A stretch of DNA of 64,000 nucleotides from assembly GCF_012641335.1 (NCBI RefSeq), contig NZ_JABAID010000003.1:62001-126000 (forward strand), in the 5' to 3' direction. A program made the translations under genes and the position numbers. Shown piece after piece: positions 16,387-24,465 of this stretch. Position 1 is the first letter of the stretch; every line of letters starts with the position of its first letter. The notes beneath the pieces are model-generated. The model made no database searches and was not told where the DNA came from. It saw only the letters and a program-made list of their open reading frames with translations. The stretch is from Novosphingobium sp. ERN07 (GTDB lineage Bacteria > Pseudomonadota > Alphaproteobacteria > Sphingomonadales > Sphingomonadaceae).

Positions 16387-17601
16387 ATGGATATTGATCT
16401 CTCTCCCGAAGAACTGGCCTTTCGCGATGAAGTGCGCGCTTTTCTGGCCGCGAACCTCCCGGCCGAGGTAAAGGACGGCGCGGCCTCTTCGCCCACCGTC
16501 TTTGTCGAGCCGGACATTGGCCAGCGCTGGAACGCGGTCCTCAACGAAAAAGGCTGGCTGGGATACCAGTGGCCCAAGGATGTGGGCGGCACGGGCTGGA
16601 CGCCGACGCAGCGCTATATCTTTGAAAAGGAATGCGCGCTGGCAGGCGCGCCGAACCTTACCGTGCTGGGCCTCAAACTCGTGGCCCCGGTAATCTACAC
16701 CTTCGGCACGCCCGAACAGAAGGCCAAGTATCTGCCCCGCATCCTTTCGGGTGAGGATTACTGGTGCCAGGGCTTTTCCGAACCCGGCAGCGGATCGGAC
16801 CTTGCCAGCCTGCAATGCCGCGCGGTGCTCTCTGCCGATGGCACGCATTATGTGCTGAACGGATCGAAGATCTGGACCACGCACGCGCACTGGGCGAACA
16901 AGATGTTCGCGCTGGTCCGCACCAACCCCGAAGGGAAAAAGCAGGCCGGCATCTCGTTCCTGCTGGTCGACATGAACCAGCCCGGCGTCACCGTTTCGCC
17001 GCTGCTGACGCTGGCGGGCGATCACGAGGTCAATCAGGTCTTCCTTGAAGACGTGATCGTGCCGGTCGAAGATCGCATTGCCGAAGAGGGCGATGGCTGG
17101 AAGCTGGCCAAGTTCCTGCTGGAAAACGAACGCGGCGGATCGTGCCATTCGCCCAAGCTGGAATACGACCTGACCCAGATCGAAAGCGCCGCCGCCGACG
17201 AAGGCGATGGGCGCGGCGGCAAGCTGGCCGACGATACGGACTGGAAGCGCCGCGTCGCCAAGGTCCGCCTCGGCATCCAGAGCCTTGAGATGATCGAGCT
17301 GAAAATCCTGTCGGAAGTGGCCAAGGGCCGCCCGCCGGGTCCGCAGACTTCGCTATGCAAGCTGCTGGCATCGAACCTGCGGCAGGATGTCGATCTGCTG
17401 GCCGTCGATCTTTATGGTGCGGCGGGCCTGCAGCTTGATTTCGCGCGGCCATTCTATGGCAGCAATGCGCCGCAAGCCATTCATTCGAAGGCTGCGCAAG
17501 TCGCCTCGGCACGCTATCTCAACAGCCGTGCATGGACCATTTTCGGCGGAACCAACGAAGTGCAGTACGGCATCATCGCCCGCACTGTGCTCGGTCTATA
17601 A
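16387..17601 (+). CDS. Acyl-CoA dehydrogenase
   Basis: A 404-residue FAD enzyme. It shows WLGYQWPKDVGGTGWTP in the N-terminal helical domain, CQGFSEPGSGSDLASLQCRAV (family flavin-binding motif), LNGSKIWTTHAHWANKMF, and the C-terminal TIFGGTNEVQYGIIARTVLGL. The length is slightly long for the family because of an insertion near EGDGRGGKLADDTDW, seen in the catabolic branch that acts on branched or cyclic acyl-CoAs. It introduces a double bond before the thiolase/aldolase step coded upstream. Confidence 0.9.
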   Translation: MDIDLSPEELAFRDEVRAFLAANLPAEVKDGAASSPTVFVEPDIGQRWNAVLNEKGWLGYQWPKDVGGTGWTPTQRYIFEKECALAGAPNLTVLGLKLVAPVIYTFGTPEQKAKYLPRILSGEDYWCQGFSEPGSGSDLASLQCRAVLSADGTHYVLNGSKIWTTHAHWANKMFALVRTNPEGKKQAGISFLLVDMNQPGVTVSPLLTLAGDHEVNQVFLEDVIVPVEDRIAEEGDGWKLAKFLLENERGGSCHSPKLEYDLTQIESAAADEGDGRGGKLADDTDWKRRVAKVRLGIQSLEMIELKILSEVAKGRPPGPQTSLCKLLASNLRQDVDLLAVDLYGAAGLQLDFARPFYGSNAPQAIHSKAAQVASARYLNSRAWTIFGGTNEVQYGIIARTVLGL

Positions 17602-17613
17602 AGGGAAAGAAGG

Positions 17614-18588
17614 ATGCAACTGAGCCGCGAGGCGCTACTGCGCGCCTATCGCCAGATGAAGGTGATCCGCGAATTCGAGGAACGCCTGCACGTCGATATC
17701 CAGACCGGTGAAATCGCCGGGTTCACGCATCTTTACTGCGGGCAGGAAGCCGTGGCGGTGGGCGTGTGCGAACATCTTTCGGTCGAAGACAAGATCGTCT
17801 CCACCCATCGCGGCCACGGCCACTGCCTTGCCAAGGGCTGCGATGTGAACGGCATGATGAAGGAAATCTGGGGCAGCCGCGAAGGCTTGTGCAAGGGCAA
17901 GGGCGGTTCGATGCACATTGCCGATGTGGACAAGGGCATGTTAGGCGCCAACGGCATCGTCGGCGCAGGCGCGCCGATTGCGGTGGGCGCGGGCATTTCG
18001 TGCAAGATCGATGGCAAGGGCCATGTGGCCATCACGTTTTCGGGCGACGGCGCGTGCAACCAGGGCACCACGTTCGAAGCGATGAACATGGCCGTGGTGA
18101 CCAAGGCCGCCACGATTTTCGTGTTTGAAAACAACCACTATTCCGAACACACCGGGTTCGAATATGCGGTCGGCACCAACAAGGACATCGCCAGCCGCGC
18201 CGAAGCGTTTGGGATGAAAGTGTGGCGCGGGGACGGCACCGATTTCTTCAGCGTGTTCGAAACCATGCGCGAAGTGCTGGAATATGTCCGCGTGCCCGGC
18301 AACGGCCCGGCGGCGGTGGAATTTGATACAGAACGCTTTTTCGGCCACTTCGAAGGCGATCCGCAGCGCTATCGCGGCCCCGGCGAACTCGACCGTATCC
18401 GCGCGGAACGCGATTGCCTGAAGAAGTTCCGCGAAAGCGTGACCGCGGCGAAGCTGCTGGCGCACGAAGACCTTGATGCGCTGGATGCCGAAGTGCTCGA
18501 AGCCATCGAAGAATCGGTTCGTCAGGCCAAGGCTGCCGACCGTCCCACCGCCGAAGACGTCCTGACCGACGTTTATATTTCGTACTGA
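17614..18588 (+). CDS. 2-oxoacid/acetoin dehydrogenase E1 alpha subunit
   Basis: A 324-residue TPP-dependent E1 alpha subunit. Visible motifs: LHVDIQTGEIAGFTHLYCGQEAVAVG, STHRGHGHCLAKG, GKGGSMHIADVDKGMLGANGIVG and the TPP/Mg motif FSGDGACNQGTTFEAMNMA followed by FENNHYSEHT. The length and motifs fit the AcoA/PdhA branch with separate alpha and beta chains. A ribosome-binding site (AAAGGGAAAGA) precedes the start. It forms an operon with E1 beta and E2. Oxidative decarboxylation of a 2-oxoacid (or cleavage of acetoin) to acyl-CoA is predicted. Confidence 0.9.
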   Translation: MQLSREALLRAYRQMKVIREFEERLHVDIQTGEIAGFTHLYCGQEAVAVGVCEHLSVEDKIVSTHRGHGHCLAKGCDVNGMMKEIWGSREGLCKGKGGSMHIADVDKGMLGANGIVGAGAPIAVGAGISCKIDGKGHVAITFSGDGACNQGTTFEAMNMAVVTKAATIFVFENNHYSEHTGFEYAVGTNKDIASRAEAFGMKVWRGDGTDFFSVFETMREVLEYVRVPGNGPAAVEFDTERFFGHFEGDPQRYRGPGELDRIRAERDCLKKFRESVTAAKLLAHEDLDALDAEVLEAIEESVRQAKAADRPTAEDVLTDVYISY

Positions 18589-18605
18589 GACGGGGGAGCG
18601 AACCA

Positions 18606-19619
18606 ATGGCAAAGATGATGTATCGCGATGCCGTCGTCTCGACGATCGCAGAAGAAATGGCCCGCGACGAAAACGTCGTATGCTTGGGCGAAGATATCGT
18701 GGGCGGCATGGGCACCCCCGGCGGGCCTGAGGCCATCGGCGGGATCTGGTCCACCTCCACCGGCCTGTTCGGCAAATTCGGCGCAGACCGCATGATCGAC
18801 ACGCCGATTTCGGAAAGCGCCATCATGGGCGCGGCAGCGGGCCTTGCGCTTTCGGGCAAGCGGCCGATTGCCGAACTGATGTTTGCCGATTTCATCGGCG
18901 TGTCGCTTGATCAGATATGGAACCAGTTGGCCAAGTTCCGCTACATGTTCGGCGGCAAGACCAAGTGCCCTGCGGTCATCCGCATGGCCTATGGCGCGGG
19001 CTATAACGCGGCGGCGCAGCACAGCCAGGCCGTCCACCAGATCCTCACCGGGATGCCCGGCCTCAAGGTGGTCATGCCCACCACGCCGGCTGACGTGAAG
19101 GGCCTGCTGCGCACCGCGATCCGTGATGATGATCCGGTGATCTTCCTTGAACACAAGGCGCTTTATGGCGTCAGCGGCGAAGTGCCCGATGACCCGGACT
19201 ACATGATCCCCTTCGGCCACGCCCGCCTTTCGCGCGCAGGGCAAGACGTGACCATCGTGTCCACCGGCCTGCTGCTGGGCTTTTGTGAAGCCGTGGCCGA
19301 CAAGCTGGCTGCCGAAGGCATCGGTTGCGACGTGATCGACCTTCGCACCACCAGCCCGCTGGACGAAGAAGCGATCCTCGATTCCGTGGAAGTGACGGGC
19401 CGCCTGATCGTGGTGGACGAAGCCCCGCCACGCTGCAGCCTTGGTGCCGATATCTGCGCGCTTGTGGCCGAAAAGGCCTTTGCCAGCCTCAAGGCGCCGC
19501 CGCTGTCGGTCAACCCGCCGCACACCCCCATCCCGTTCGCGCGTGAGCTGGAATCTGCCTACCTCCCCTCGGTCGACAAGATCGAAGCGGCGGTGCGCAA
19601 GGTTCTGAGCTACCGCTGA
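18606..19619 (+). CDS. 2-oxoacid/acetoin dehydrogenase E1 beta subunit
   Basis: A 337-residue transketolase-like E1 beta chain. Markers are VVCLGEDIVGGMGTPGG, DTPISESAIMGAAAGLALSGKRPIAELMFADF and IVVDEAPPRCSLGADICALV. It follows E1 alpha by 17 bp with GGGGGAGCG as ribosome-binding site. It assembles with the alpha chain as an alpha2beta2 heterotetramer and hands the acyl group to the lipoyl domain of E2. Confidence 0.9.
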   Translation: MAKMMYRDAVVSTIAEEMARDENVVCLGEDIVGGMGTPGGPEAIGGIWSTSTGLFGKFGADRMIDTPISESAIMGAAAGLALSGKRPIAELMFADFIGVSLDQIWNQLAKFRYMFGGKTKCPAVIRMAYGAGYNAAAQHSQAVHQILTGMPGLKVVMPTTPADVKGLLRTAIRDDDPVIFLEHKALYGVSGEVPDDPDYMIPFGHARLSRAGQDVTIVSTGLLLGFCEAVADKLAAEGIGCDVIDLRTTSPLDEEAILDSVEVTGRLIVVDEAPPRCSLGADICALVAEKAFASLKAPPLSVNPPHTPIPFARELESAYLPSVDKIEAAVRKVLSYR

Positions 19620-19630
19620 GGAGGCGCGAA

Positions 19631-21070
19631 ATGGCCAATATCCGCCCGTTCTGTATGCCCAAGTGGGGCATCGAAATGACCGAGGGCACCATCGCTGAAT
19701 GGATGGTCAACGAAGGCGATGCCTTCACCAAGGGGCAAGTGCTGTGCCTGATCGAAACCGCCAAGATCACCAACGAGGTCGAAGCGGAATACGATGCGGT
19801 CCTGAAGCGCCTGCTAACCCCTGCCAGCGATGAAGCCCATCCTGTGGGCGCGCTGCTGGGCGTCTTTGCCGATGCCGATACGACCGATGCCGAAGTCGAT
19901 GAATTCATCGCAGGCTTCAAGCCCGCTGAAACATCGGTGGCGGCCAAGGGCGGCGGCGGTTCCGCCCCTGCCCCGGCTCCGGCAGCAGCGCCCGCCGCTG
20001 CGGCCCCTGCCCGCACGCCGACCAAGATCGTCACCAACCGCGCGATCAGCCCGGAAGCGCTGAAGCTGGCCGAGGCCGAAGGCGTAGACATCGAACCCAT
20101 CGCAGGGTCGGGCCGCAACGGTCGCATTACCTATCAGGATGTGGTGCAGGCCCTGCGCCCCGAACGTGCGCAATCGTTCAAGGGCAGCGCGCAACTGGTG
20201 GAAGACACGGCGCAAGCCTTCGCCTCCCCCCTCGCCCGCCGGATCGCTGCGCAGCACGGCATCGCGCTGGGTGCGATCAAGGGCACCGGCGCGCGCGGTC
20301 GCATCTCGAAGGCCGACGTGCTGGCGCTGGTCAAGCCGACCACAGCCGCCACGCCCGTGTTCGGCGCACCGTTCGAACTGGTGGCCAACCAGCCCACGGT
20401 CCAGCCTTTCGACAAGGTGCGCAAGGTCGTGGCAAAGCGCCTGACCGAAGCAAAACAGACCATCCCGCACTTCTACTTGCGCGTTTCGGCGGCAGTCGAT
20501 GACCTGATGGCCCTGCGCAAGACGGCAAACCTCGTGCTGGGCACCAAGGCTTCGATCAACGACTACATCGTGAAGGCCGTGGCGCTGACACTGGTGAAAC
20601 ATCCTGACGTCAACGTGCAGGTCCACGGCGATAGTGTCCACAGCTTCCCCCATGCCGACGTGGCGATTGCGGTGGCCAGCCCCAAGGGCCTTGTCACCCC
20701 CATCGTGCGGCAGGCAGACCGGATGCACATCGCCCAGATCGCCGCCACCACCCGCGCGCTGATCGACAAGGCGCAGGCTGGTAAGCTGGGGTATGAGGAC
20801 ATGGACGGCGGCACCTTCTCCGTTTCCAACCTCGGCATGTTCGGCATCGAGAACTTCGATGCGATCATCAACCCGCCGCAAGGCGCGATCCTTGCCGTGG
20901 GCGGCGTAAACCGCGTGGCCGTGGAAGCCGAGGGTGGCGACATCGCCTTCGAAAGCCGCATCCAGCTCACCATGTCGGTCGATCACCGCGCCATCGACGG
21001 CGCATTGGGCGCGCAGTTCCTGCAAACCCTCAAAGGCCTGCTCGAAGCGCCGGAGGGCCTGTTCGCATGA
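19631..21070 (+). CDS. Dihydrolipoamide acyltransferase (E2) with two subunit-binding domains
   Basis: A 479-residue E2. An N-terminal lipoyl domain is centred on IETAK45ITNEVEAE, with Lys45 the lipoylation site. Then comes an Ala/Pro linker (APAPAPAAAPAAAAPA). Two peripheral subunit-binding domains follow: NRAISPEALKLAEAEGVDIEP...GRITYQDV and ASPLARRIAAQHGIALGAI...GRISKADV. The C-terminal catalytic domain has TMSVDHRAIDGALGAQFL (HxxxDG). GAGGAGG precedes the start. Two binding domains are unusual for an E2 with one lipoyl domain. No E3 (lipoamide dehydrogenase) is in the window, so it must be shared from elsewhere. Confidence 0.9.
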   Translation: MANIRPFCMPKWGIEMTEGTIAEWMVNEGDAFTKGQVLCLIETAKITNEVEAEYDAVLKRLLTPASDEAHPVGALLGVFADADTTDAEVDEFIAGFKPAETSVAAKGGGGSAPAPAPAAAPAAAAPARTPTKIVTNRAISPEALKLAEAEGVDIEPIAGSGRNGRITYQDVVQALRPERAQSFKGSAQLVEDTAQAFASPLARRIAAQHGIALGAIKGTGARGRISKADVLALVKPTTAATPVFGAPFELVANQPTVQPFDKVRKVVAKRLTEAKQTIPHFYLRVSAAVDDLMALRKTANLVLGTKASINDYIVKAVALTLVKHPDVNVQVHGDSVHSFPHADVAIAVASPKGLVTPIVRQADRMHIAQIAATTRALIDKAQAGKLGYEDMDGGTFSVSNLGMFGIENFDAIINPPQGAILAVGGVNRVAVEAEGGDIAFESRIQLTMSVDHRAIDGALGAQFLQTLKGLLEAPEGLFA

Positions 21071-21597
21071 CCCGCAGGATCACTGAACTCGGCCCCGTAG
21101 GCCAGCTTGCCTACCTGCCCTCAGATTTCGATGCCGCAGTCCGCTACTGGACCGAAACGATGGGCGTTGGCCCGTTCTACCTGATGGAGAACGTGGCCCT
21201 CGGCGATTGCAAATACAAAGGCGTGCCGACGGCTGCGGTCTTCTCCATCGCCATCGCCTACTGGGGCGACGTGCAGATCGAACTGATCCGCGCGGAAAAC
21301 GCCGAACCATCGATCTACACCGGCGAATATGCGGTGAAAGACCGCCTGCACCACATCTGCATCTTCGTCGATTCCATCGCTGAGGCGCGTGCAGCCTGCG
21401 CCGAAGCAGGCGCGGAAATCCTTGTCGAAGGCACTGTGGGCGCGGACGGCGAAGTGATCTACGTCGATGCGGGCCAAGGCCCCGGTCACGTGATCGAACT
21501 GCTGCAGAACATGACCGGCGCCGATGCCATCTTCCAAATGATCAAGGACGCCGGAAAGGACTGGGACGGTTCGGAGCCGCTGCGCAAACTGGGATAG
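21067..21597 (+). CDS. VOC-family (glyoxalase/methylmalonyl-CoA epimerase-like) protein
   Basis: A 176-residue vicinal-oxygen-chelate protein, with the start overlapping E2 (ATGA). The two beta-alpha-beta-beta-beta modules are seen at QLAYLPSDFDAAVRYWTETMGVGPF and LHHICIFVDSIAEARAACAEAGAE, ending in YVDAGQGPGHVIELLQ. The H of HHICIF and the E of VIELLQ are the usual metal ligands of the second module; the first-module His is replaced (QLAYL). It may epimerise or isomerise an acyl-CoA or keto intermediate of the pathway; the reaction is not predictable from sequence. Confidence 0.8.
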   Translation: MTRRITELGPVGQLAYLPSDFDAAVRYWTETMGVGPFYLMENVALGDCKYKGVPTAAVFSIAIAYWGDVQIELIRAENAEPSIYTGEYAVKDRLHHICIFVDSIAEARAACAEAGAEILVEGTVGADGEVIYVDAGQGPGHVIELLQNMTGADAIFQMIKDAGKDWDGSEPLRKLG

Positions 21598-21613
21598 GGC
21601 GCCCCCGGCGCCC
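21597..21613. terminator. Bidirectional hairpin between VOC gene and galE
   Basis: GGGCGCC-CCC-GGCGCCC forms a perfect 7-bp stem overlapping the last base of the VOC stop codon and 6 bp from the convergent galE stop. It has no U-run, so it may be a weak or rho-assisted stop. Confidence 0.4.
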
Positions 21614-21618
21614 TCCCC

Positions 21619-22632
21619 TCACCCGTTGCGTATGGCCACCAGCTTCTCGAACGCCCAGGCCGAACTGCACATCTCGGCCAGATCGCGCTGCGCTTCCCAG
21701 CCCAGCTCCGCCCGCGCCAGCTCCGGCCCGGCATAGCACGATGCCACATCGCCCGGGCGACGCGGCGCGATCTTGTACGGCACTGCTACCCCGTTCACCG
21801 CCTCGAAGGTGCGCACCAGATCCAGCACCGAATGCCCATTGCCCGTGCCAAGGTTCCACACCGAAAGCGCCCGCTCGTCCGCCCCGATCCGGTCGAGCGC
21901 GGCCAGGTGCCCCTGCGCCAGATCGACCACATGGATATAATCGCGCACGCCTGTGCCATCGGCCGTTTCGTAATCATCACCAAACACCGAAAGCTGCGGC
22001 AACCGCCCCGAAGCCACCCGCGTCACAAAGGGCATCAGATTGTTGGGCAACCCGTTCGGGTCTTCCCCGATCAGACCGCTGGCATGGGCGCCCACCGGAT
22101 TGAAATAGCGCAGGATCGCGATCCGCCAATCGGGATCAGACGCCGCCAGATCCTCCAGCATATGCTCGACGATCAGCTTGGTCCGGCCATAGGGATTTGT
22201 GGCAGAGCGCGGGTGCGCCTCGTCCAGCGGCAGGTATTGCGGCGCGCCATAAACGGTGGCGCTCGATGAAAACACCAGCTTGCGCACGCCCGCCTGCTTC
22301 ATCGCCTGCAACAGGCACGCCGTGCCCCACACGTTGCTTTCGTAATAATCCAGCGGCAGCGCCACGGACTCGCCCACGGCCTTGAGGCCCGCAAAGTGGA
22401 TCACCGCATCGATGGCATGATCGGCAAACACCCGGTCCAGCGCGGCACGGTCGCGAATGTCGCCTTCCACCATCACCGGCGCGGCCCCGGCGATCTGCTC
22501 CACCTGTACCGCCACATCGGGCTTGCTGTTGGCGAAGTTGTCGAAGCAGACCACACCATGCCCCGCCTCGATCAGCGCCACGGCGGCGTGGCTCCCGATA
22601 TATCCCGCGCCGCCCGTCAGAAGAATGTTCAT
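21619..22632 (-). CDS. galE: UDP-glucose 4-epimerase
   Basis: A 337-residue extended SDR. The start is placed at ATG 22632 (MNILLTGGAGYIGSHAAVALIEAG) because this Rossmann GxxGxxG motif is at the N terminus of GalE; the upstream in-frame extension is not family-like. The catalytic set is SSSATVYG (Ser) and NPYGRTK (YxxxK). RYFNPVGAHASGLIGEDPNG is the GalE signature. It interconverts UDP-glucose and UDP-galactose for exopolysaccharide or galactose use. It is alone, adjacent to the replication module. Confidence 0.95.
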   Translation of the reverse strand: MNILLTGGAGYIGSHAAVALIEAGHGVVCFDNFANSKPDVAVQVEQIAGAAPVMVEGDIRDRAALDRVFADHAIDAVIHFAGLKAVGESVALPLDYYESNVWGTACLLQAMKQAGVRKLVFSSSATVYGAPQYLPLDEAHPRSATNPYGRTKLIVEHMLEDLAASDPDWRIAILRYFNPVGAHASGLIGEDPNGLPNNLMPFVTRVASGRLPQLSVFGDDYETADGTGVRDYIHVVDLAQGHLAALDRIGADERALSVWNLGTGNGHSVLDLVRTFEAVNGVAVPYKIAPRRPGDVASCYAGPELARAELGWEAQRDLAEMCSSAWAFEKLVAIRNG

Positions 22633-22739
22633 CGCTTGTGTCACCGCATTGCTTGCTTCATCCTCGCCATACCCGCTTGCACCACCACGCGCGAGTTGAA
22701 ACGATTGCACAACCGATTAATTCACCCTCCGACCAACGC

Positions 22740-22764
22740 AACCTAACGGCGATTTAGGTTGACA
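22740..22764 (+). promoter_or_regulatory. Operator-like dyad overlapping a -35 hexamer
   Basis: AACCTAA-N7-TTAGGTT (22740-22760) is a perfect 7-bp inverted repeat whose right arm runs into TTGACA (22759-22764), a consensus -35. A -10 about 17 bp later (TTGTTT) is poor. The arrangement suggests a repressor that blocks the promoter of the 22798 gene, possibly by autoregulation. Confidence 0.45.
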
Positions 22765-22797
22765 ATAGCATGGTAAGGCACTTGTTTTGCCACGCTT

Positions 22798-23766
22798 ATG
22801 AATATCTCTCTGCCAAAGCCCCTGATCGAAGCCTACGCACAGGCACAGGCAGACTTTGCCCGCGCGGCAGAACGCCTTGCCCTCTTCCCCGAACCCGCCG
22901 TCCTGCTCGCCCATGTCCGCGCGGCCGAGCGTGAGGCGCTGGCGTGGCTTGAAGGCGAAGTGCTGATCCCCGATCAGCTCGCCGTGGACTATGGCTATTC
23001 CCCCCGCGCATGGCGGCGCTGGCCTTTCGCCTTCATCCGTGTGTTCGACCGCCCCCTCCCCTCGCCCACAGCCCTCACCGCCGCCGCCGTGGCGCGCTGG
23101 ATCAATGCAGCGGACCTTGATGATCCGGTGGCCCAAATCTGGCGCACACGCTCTCTGGTGGCCAGCACAGAGCATCTTGGCGGGTGGGAGCGCCGCGCCC
23201 GGCAAACATCGCACCTGCCCCGCCTGATCGCAGCGGCAGACATCGCCGCAGATTTCACCCGCACTGCCCCCCTCACCCAAGGCAACGCCTCGATCGCCAT
23301 GACGCTGGCCGAACGCCACGCGCTGAACAACGCCGCGTTATCTGCAGGTGGCATCACCGCCATCGGCCTCAAATCCCGCAATATGCCGTGGCGCGCGCTG
23401 GTGCGCGGCAATTCGGACGACGATTTCGATGAACTGACCGAAACGGCTCGCGATGCCCGCTGCCGGGCCGCATGGCTCGACGGGCTGGCTGCAGGCGCGC
23501 AAACCGTGGTCAAGCTGGACCGGGCCCTGCGGATTTGGCTCGAACGTCTTGATACAGCCTGCGCCGGGCGGCGGAGTTCATCGCACTTGCGCGCGCTATG
23601 CCTGCTGGCAGGCGCCGGCCCATCGCTCACCGCTGCCCGCGCCGCGCAATCGCTCCAGCTTTCGCGGCAGGCCACGACGAAGCTTCTTGCTCAAGCGTGC
23701 GAACTGCGGCTCCTGCGCGAGATTACCCATGGCAATGCCTTCCGCCGATACACCATCGATGTGTGA
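22798..23766 (+). CDS. DUF1612-like plasmid-associated helix-turn-helix protein
   Basis: A 322-residue protein. The N-terminal half (AAEREALAWLEGEVLIPDQLAVDYGYSPRAWRRWPFAFIRV) resembles DUF1612 / RHE_PE00001-type proteins found near repABC-class replicons of alphaproteobacteria. The C-terminal part, SLTAARAAQSLQLSRQATTKLLAQACELRLLREITHGNAFRRYTI, looks like a winged helix-turn-helix. It lies between galE and the iteron origin, reading toward the origin. A role in replication control, copy number or host interaction is inferred from position. The family name is recalled, not searched. Confidence 0.55.
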   Translation: MNISLPKPLIEAYAQAQADFARAAERLALFPEPAVLLAHVRAAEREALAWLEGEVLIPDQLAVDYGYSPRAWRRWPFAFIRVFDRPLPSPTALTAAAVARWINAADLDDPVAQIWRTRSLVASTEHLGGWERRARQTSHLPRLIAAADIAADFTRTAPLTQGNASIAMTLAERHALNNAALSAGGITAIGLKSRNMPWRALVRGNSDDDFDELTETARDARCRAAWLDGLAAGAQTVVKLDRALRIWLERLDTACAGRRSSSHLRALCLLAGAGPSLTAARAAQSLQLSRQATTKLLAQACELRLLREITHGNAFRRYTIDV

Positions 23767-24465
23767 TCAGCACCGCTTCCCCTTCTCCCCTTTTCCATAA
23801 TCAGGCGAAGCTTCGCTGGCGGGTTAGAAAGCCTTTAAGGCTAGTTAGAAAAGTTAGACGTTCCGGCACTAAGCGCGACTCGCCATATTTCACTGAGTCG
23901 TAGAGCATGGCGCGTTCCCGGAATGTCGAACCTCCGTTCCTGAAAGTTCGACCATGCGTTCCCGAAGGGTCGGAGAAGCGTTCCTGATGGGTCGAAGCCC
24001 TACAAATGTGCGTTCCCGATGTATCGATGGACGGCGCTGGGTTCGCGGCGCCCTGTGGATATTGAATCACTTTCGTCATGCATGTTGGATTTGAGGTTCA
24101 AATTCTGTGGAGAAGCGCCAGCGACGAATTCGGCGCTGCACACTGCACTTTCCACGCCCGACACTTCGGGAACGGCAGGAGCGCGGGGGCACGACATTTT
24201 GCGAACGCGGAGCATCACAAGTCCACCCTCACCCGCCTGCTGGAGGGGAGCGAGACATACCAAGCGATAGCGAAGTTGGTCGCAGCGGGGTGGGCTTGTG
24301 AACTATCGTGCTGGAGGATGGCCGCGCTGCCGATGACAGATAGCCGTCACCCTGAAGCAGGTTCACGGTGACGGTGACATTATAGAGATGTTGAGAAAAA
24401 TGAGCGCCGAGGTCAGCAGGGGGCGATATCCGTCTGCCTTCCAGGTTGCGACGCTCCCCCAACAC
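23767..24465. other. Predicted vegetative origin (oriV) region
   Basis: This 699-bp gene-free region lies between the DUF1612-like gene and the 3' end of repA. It contains an AT-richer block with GTTAGAAA repeats (23823-23830, 23844-23851) around the palindrome AGCCTTTAAGGCT (23830-23842), then five iterons (23912-24031) and two near-consensus DnaA boxes: TGTGGATAT (24054-24062) and TGTGGAGAA (24106-24114). The order AT-rich segment, iterons, DnaA boxes next to an initiator gene is the standard layout of an iteron replicon. No open frame here has family similarity. Confidence 0.75.
23912..24031 (+). repeat. Five RepA iterons
   Basis: Units begin at 23912, 23934, 23956, 23978 and 24010. The consensus is GCGTTCCnGAnnGGTCGA; GTTCC and TCG are invariant in all five. 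The first four are spaced exactly 22 bp. The fifth is displaced by 32 bp, one extra helical turn, so all units stay on the same face of the helix. They are predicted binding sites for the RPA-type initiator coded at 24466-25815. Confidence 0.85.

Noticed and set aside
15061..17148. A 695-codon open frame on the minus strand opposite the thiolase and acyl-CoA dehydrogenase genes
   Set aside because: Its residues are His/Arg/Gln-rich and domain-free, as expected for the antisense of GC-rich genes. The plus-strand thiolase and dehydrogenase motifs are unmistakable.
19814..21025. A 403-codon minus-strand frame across the E2 gene
   Set aside because: No domain is recognisable and the composition is shadow-like; the E2 lipoyl and catalytic motifs lie on the plus strand.
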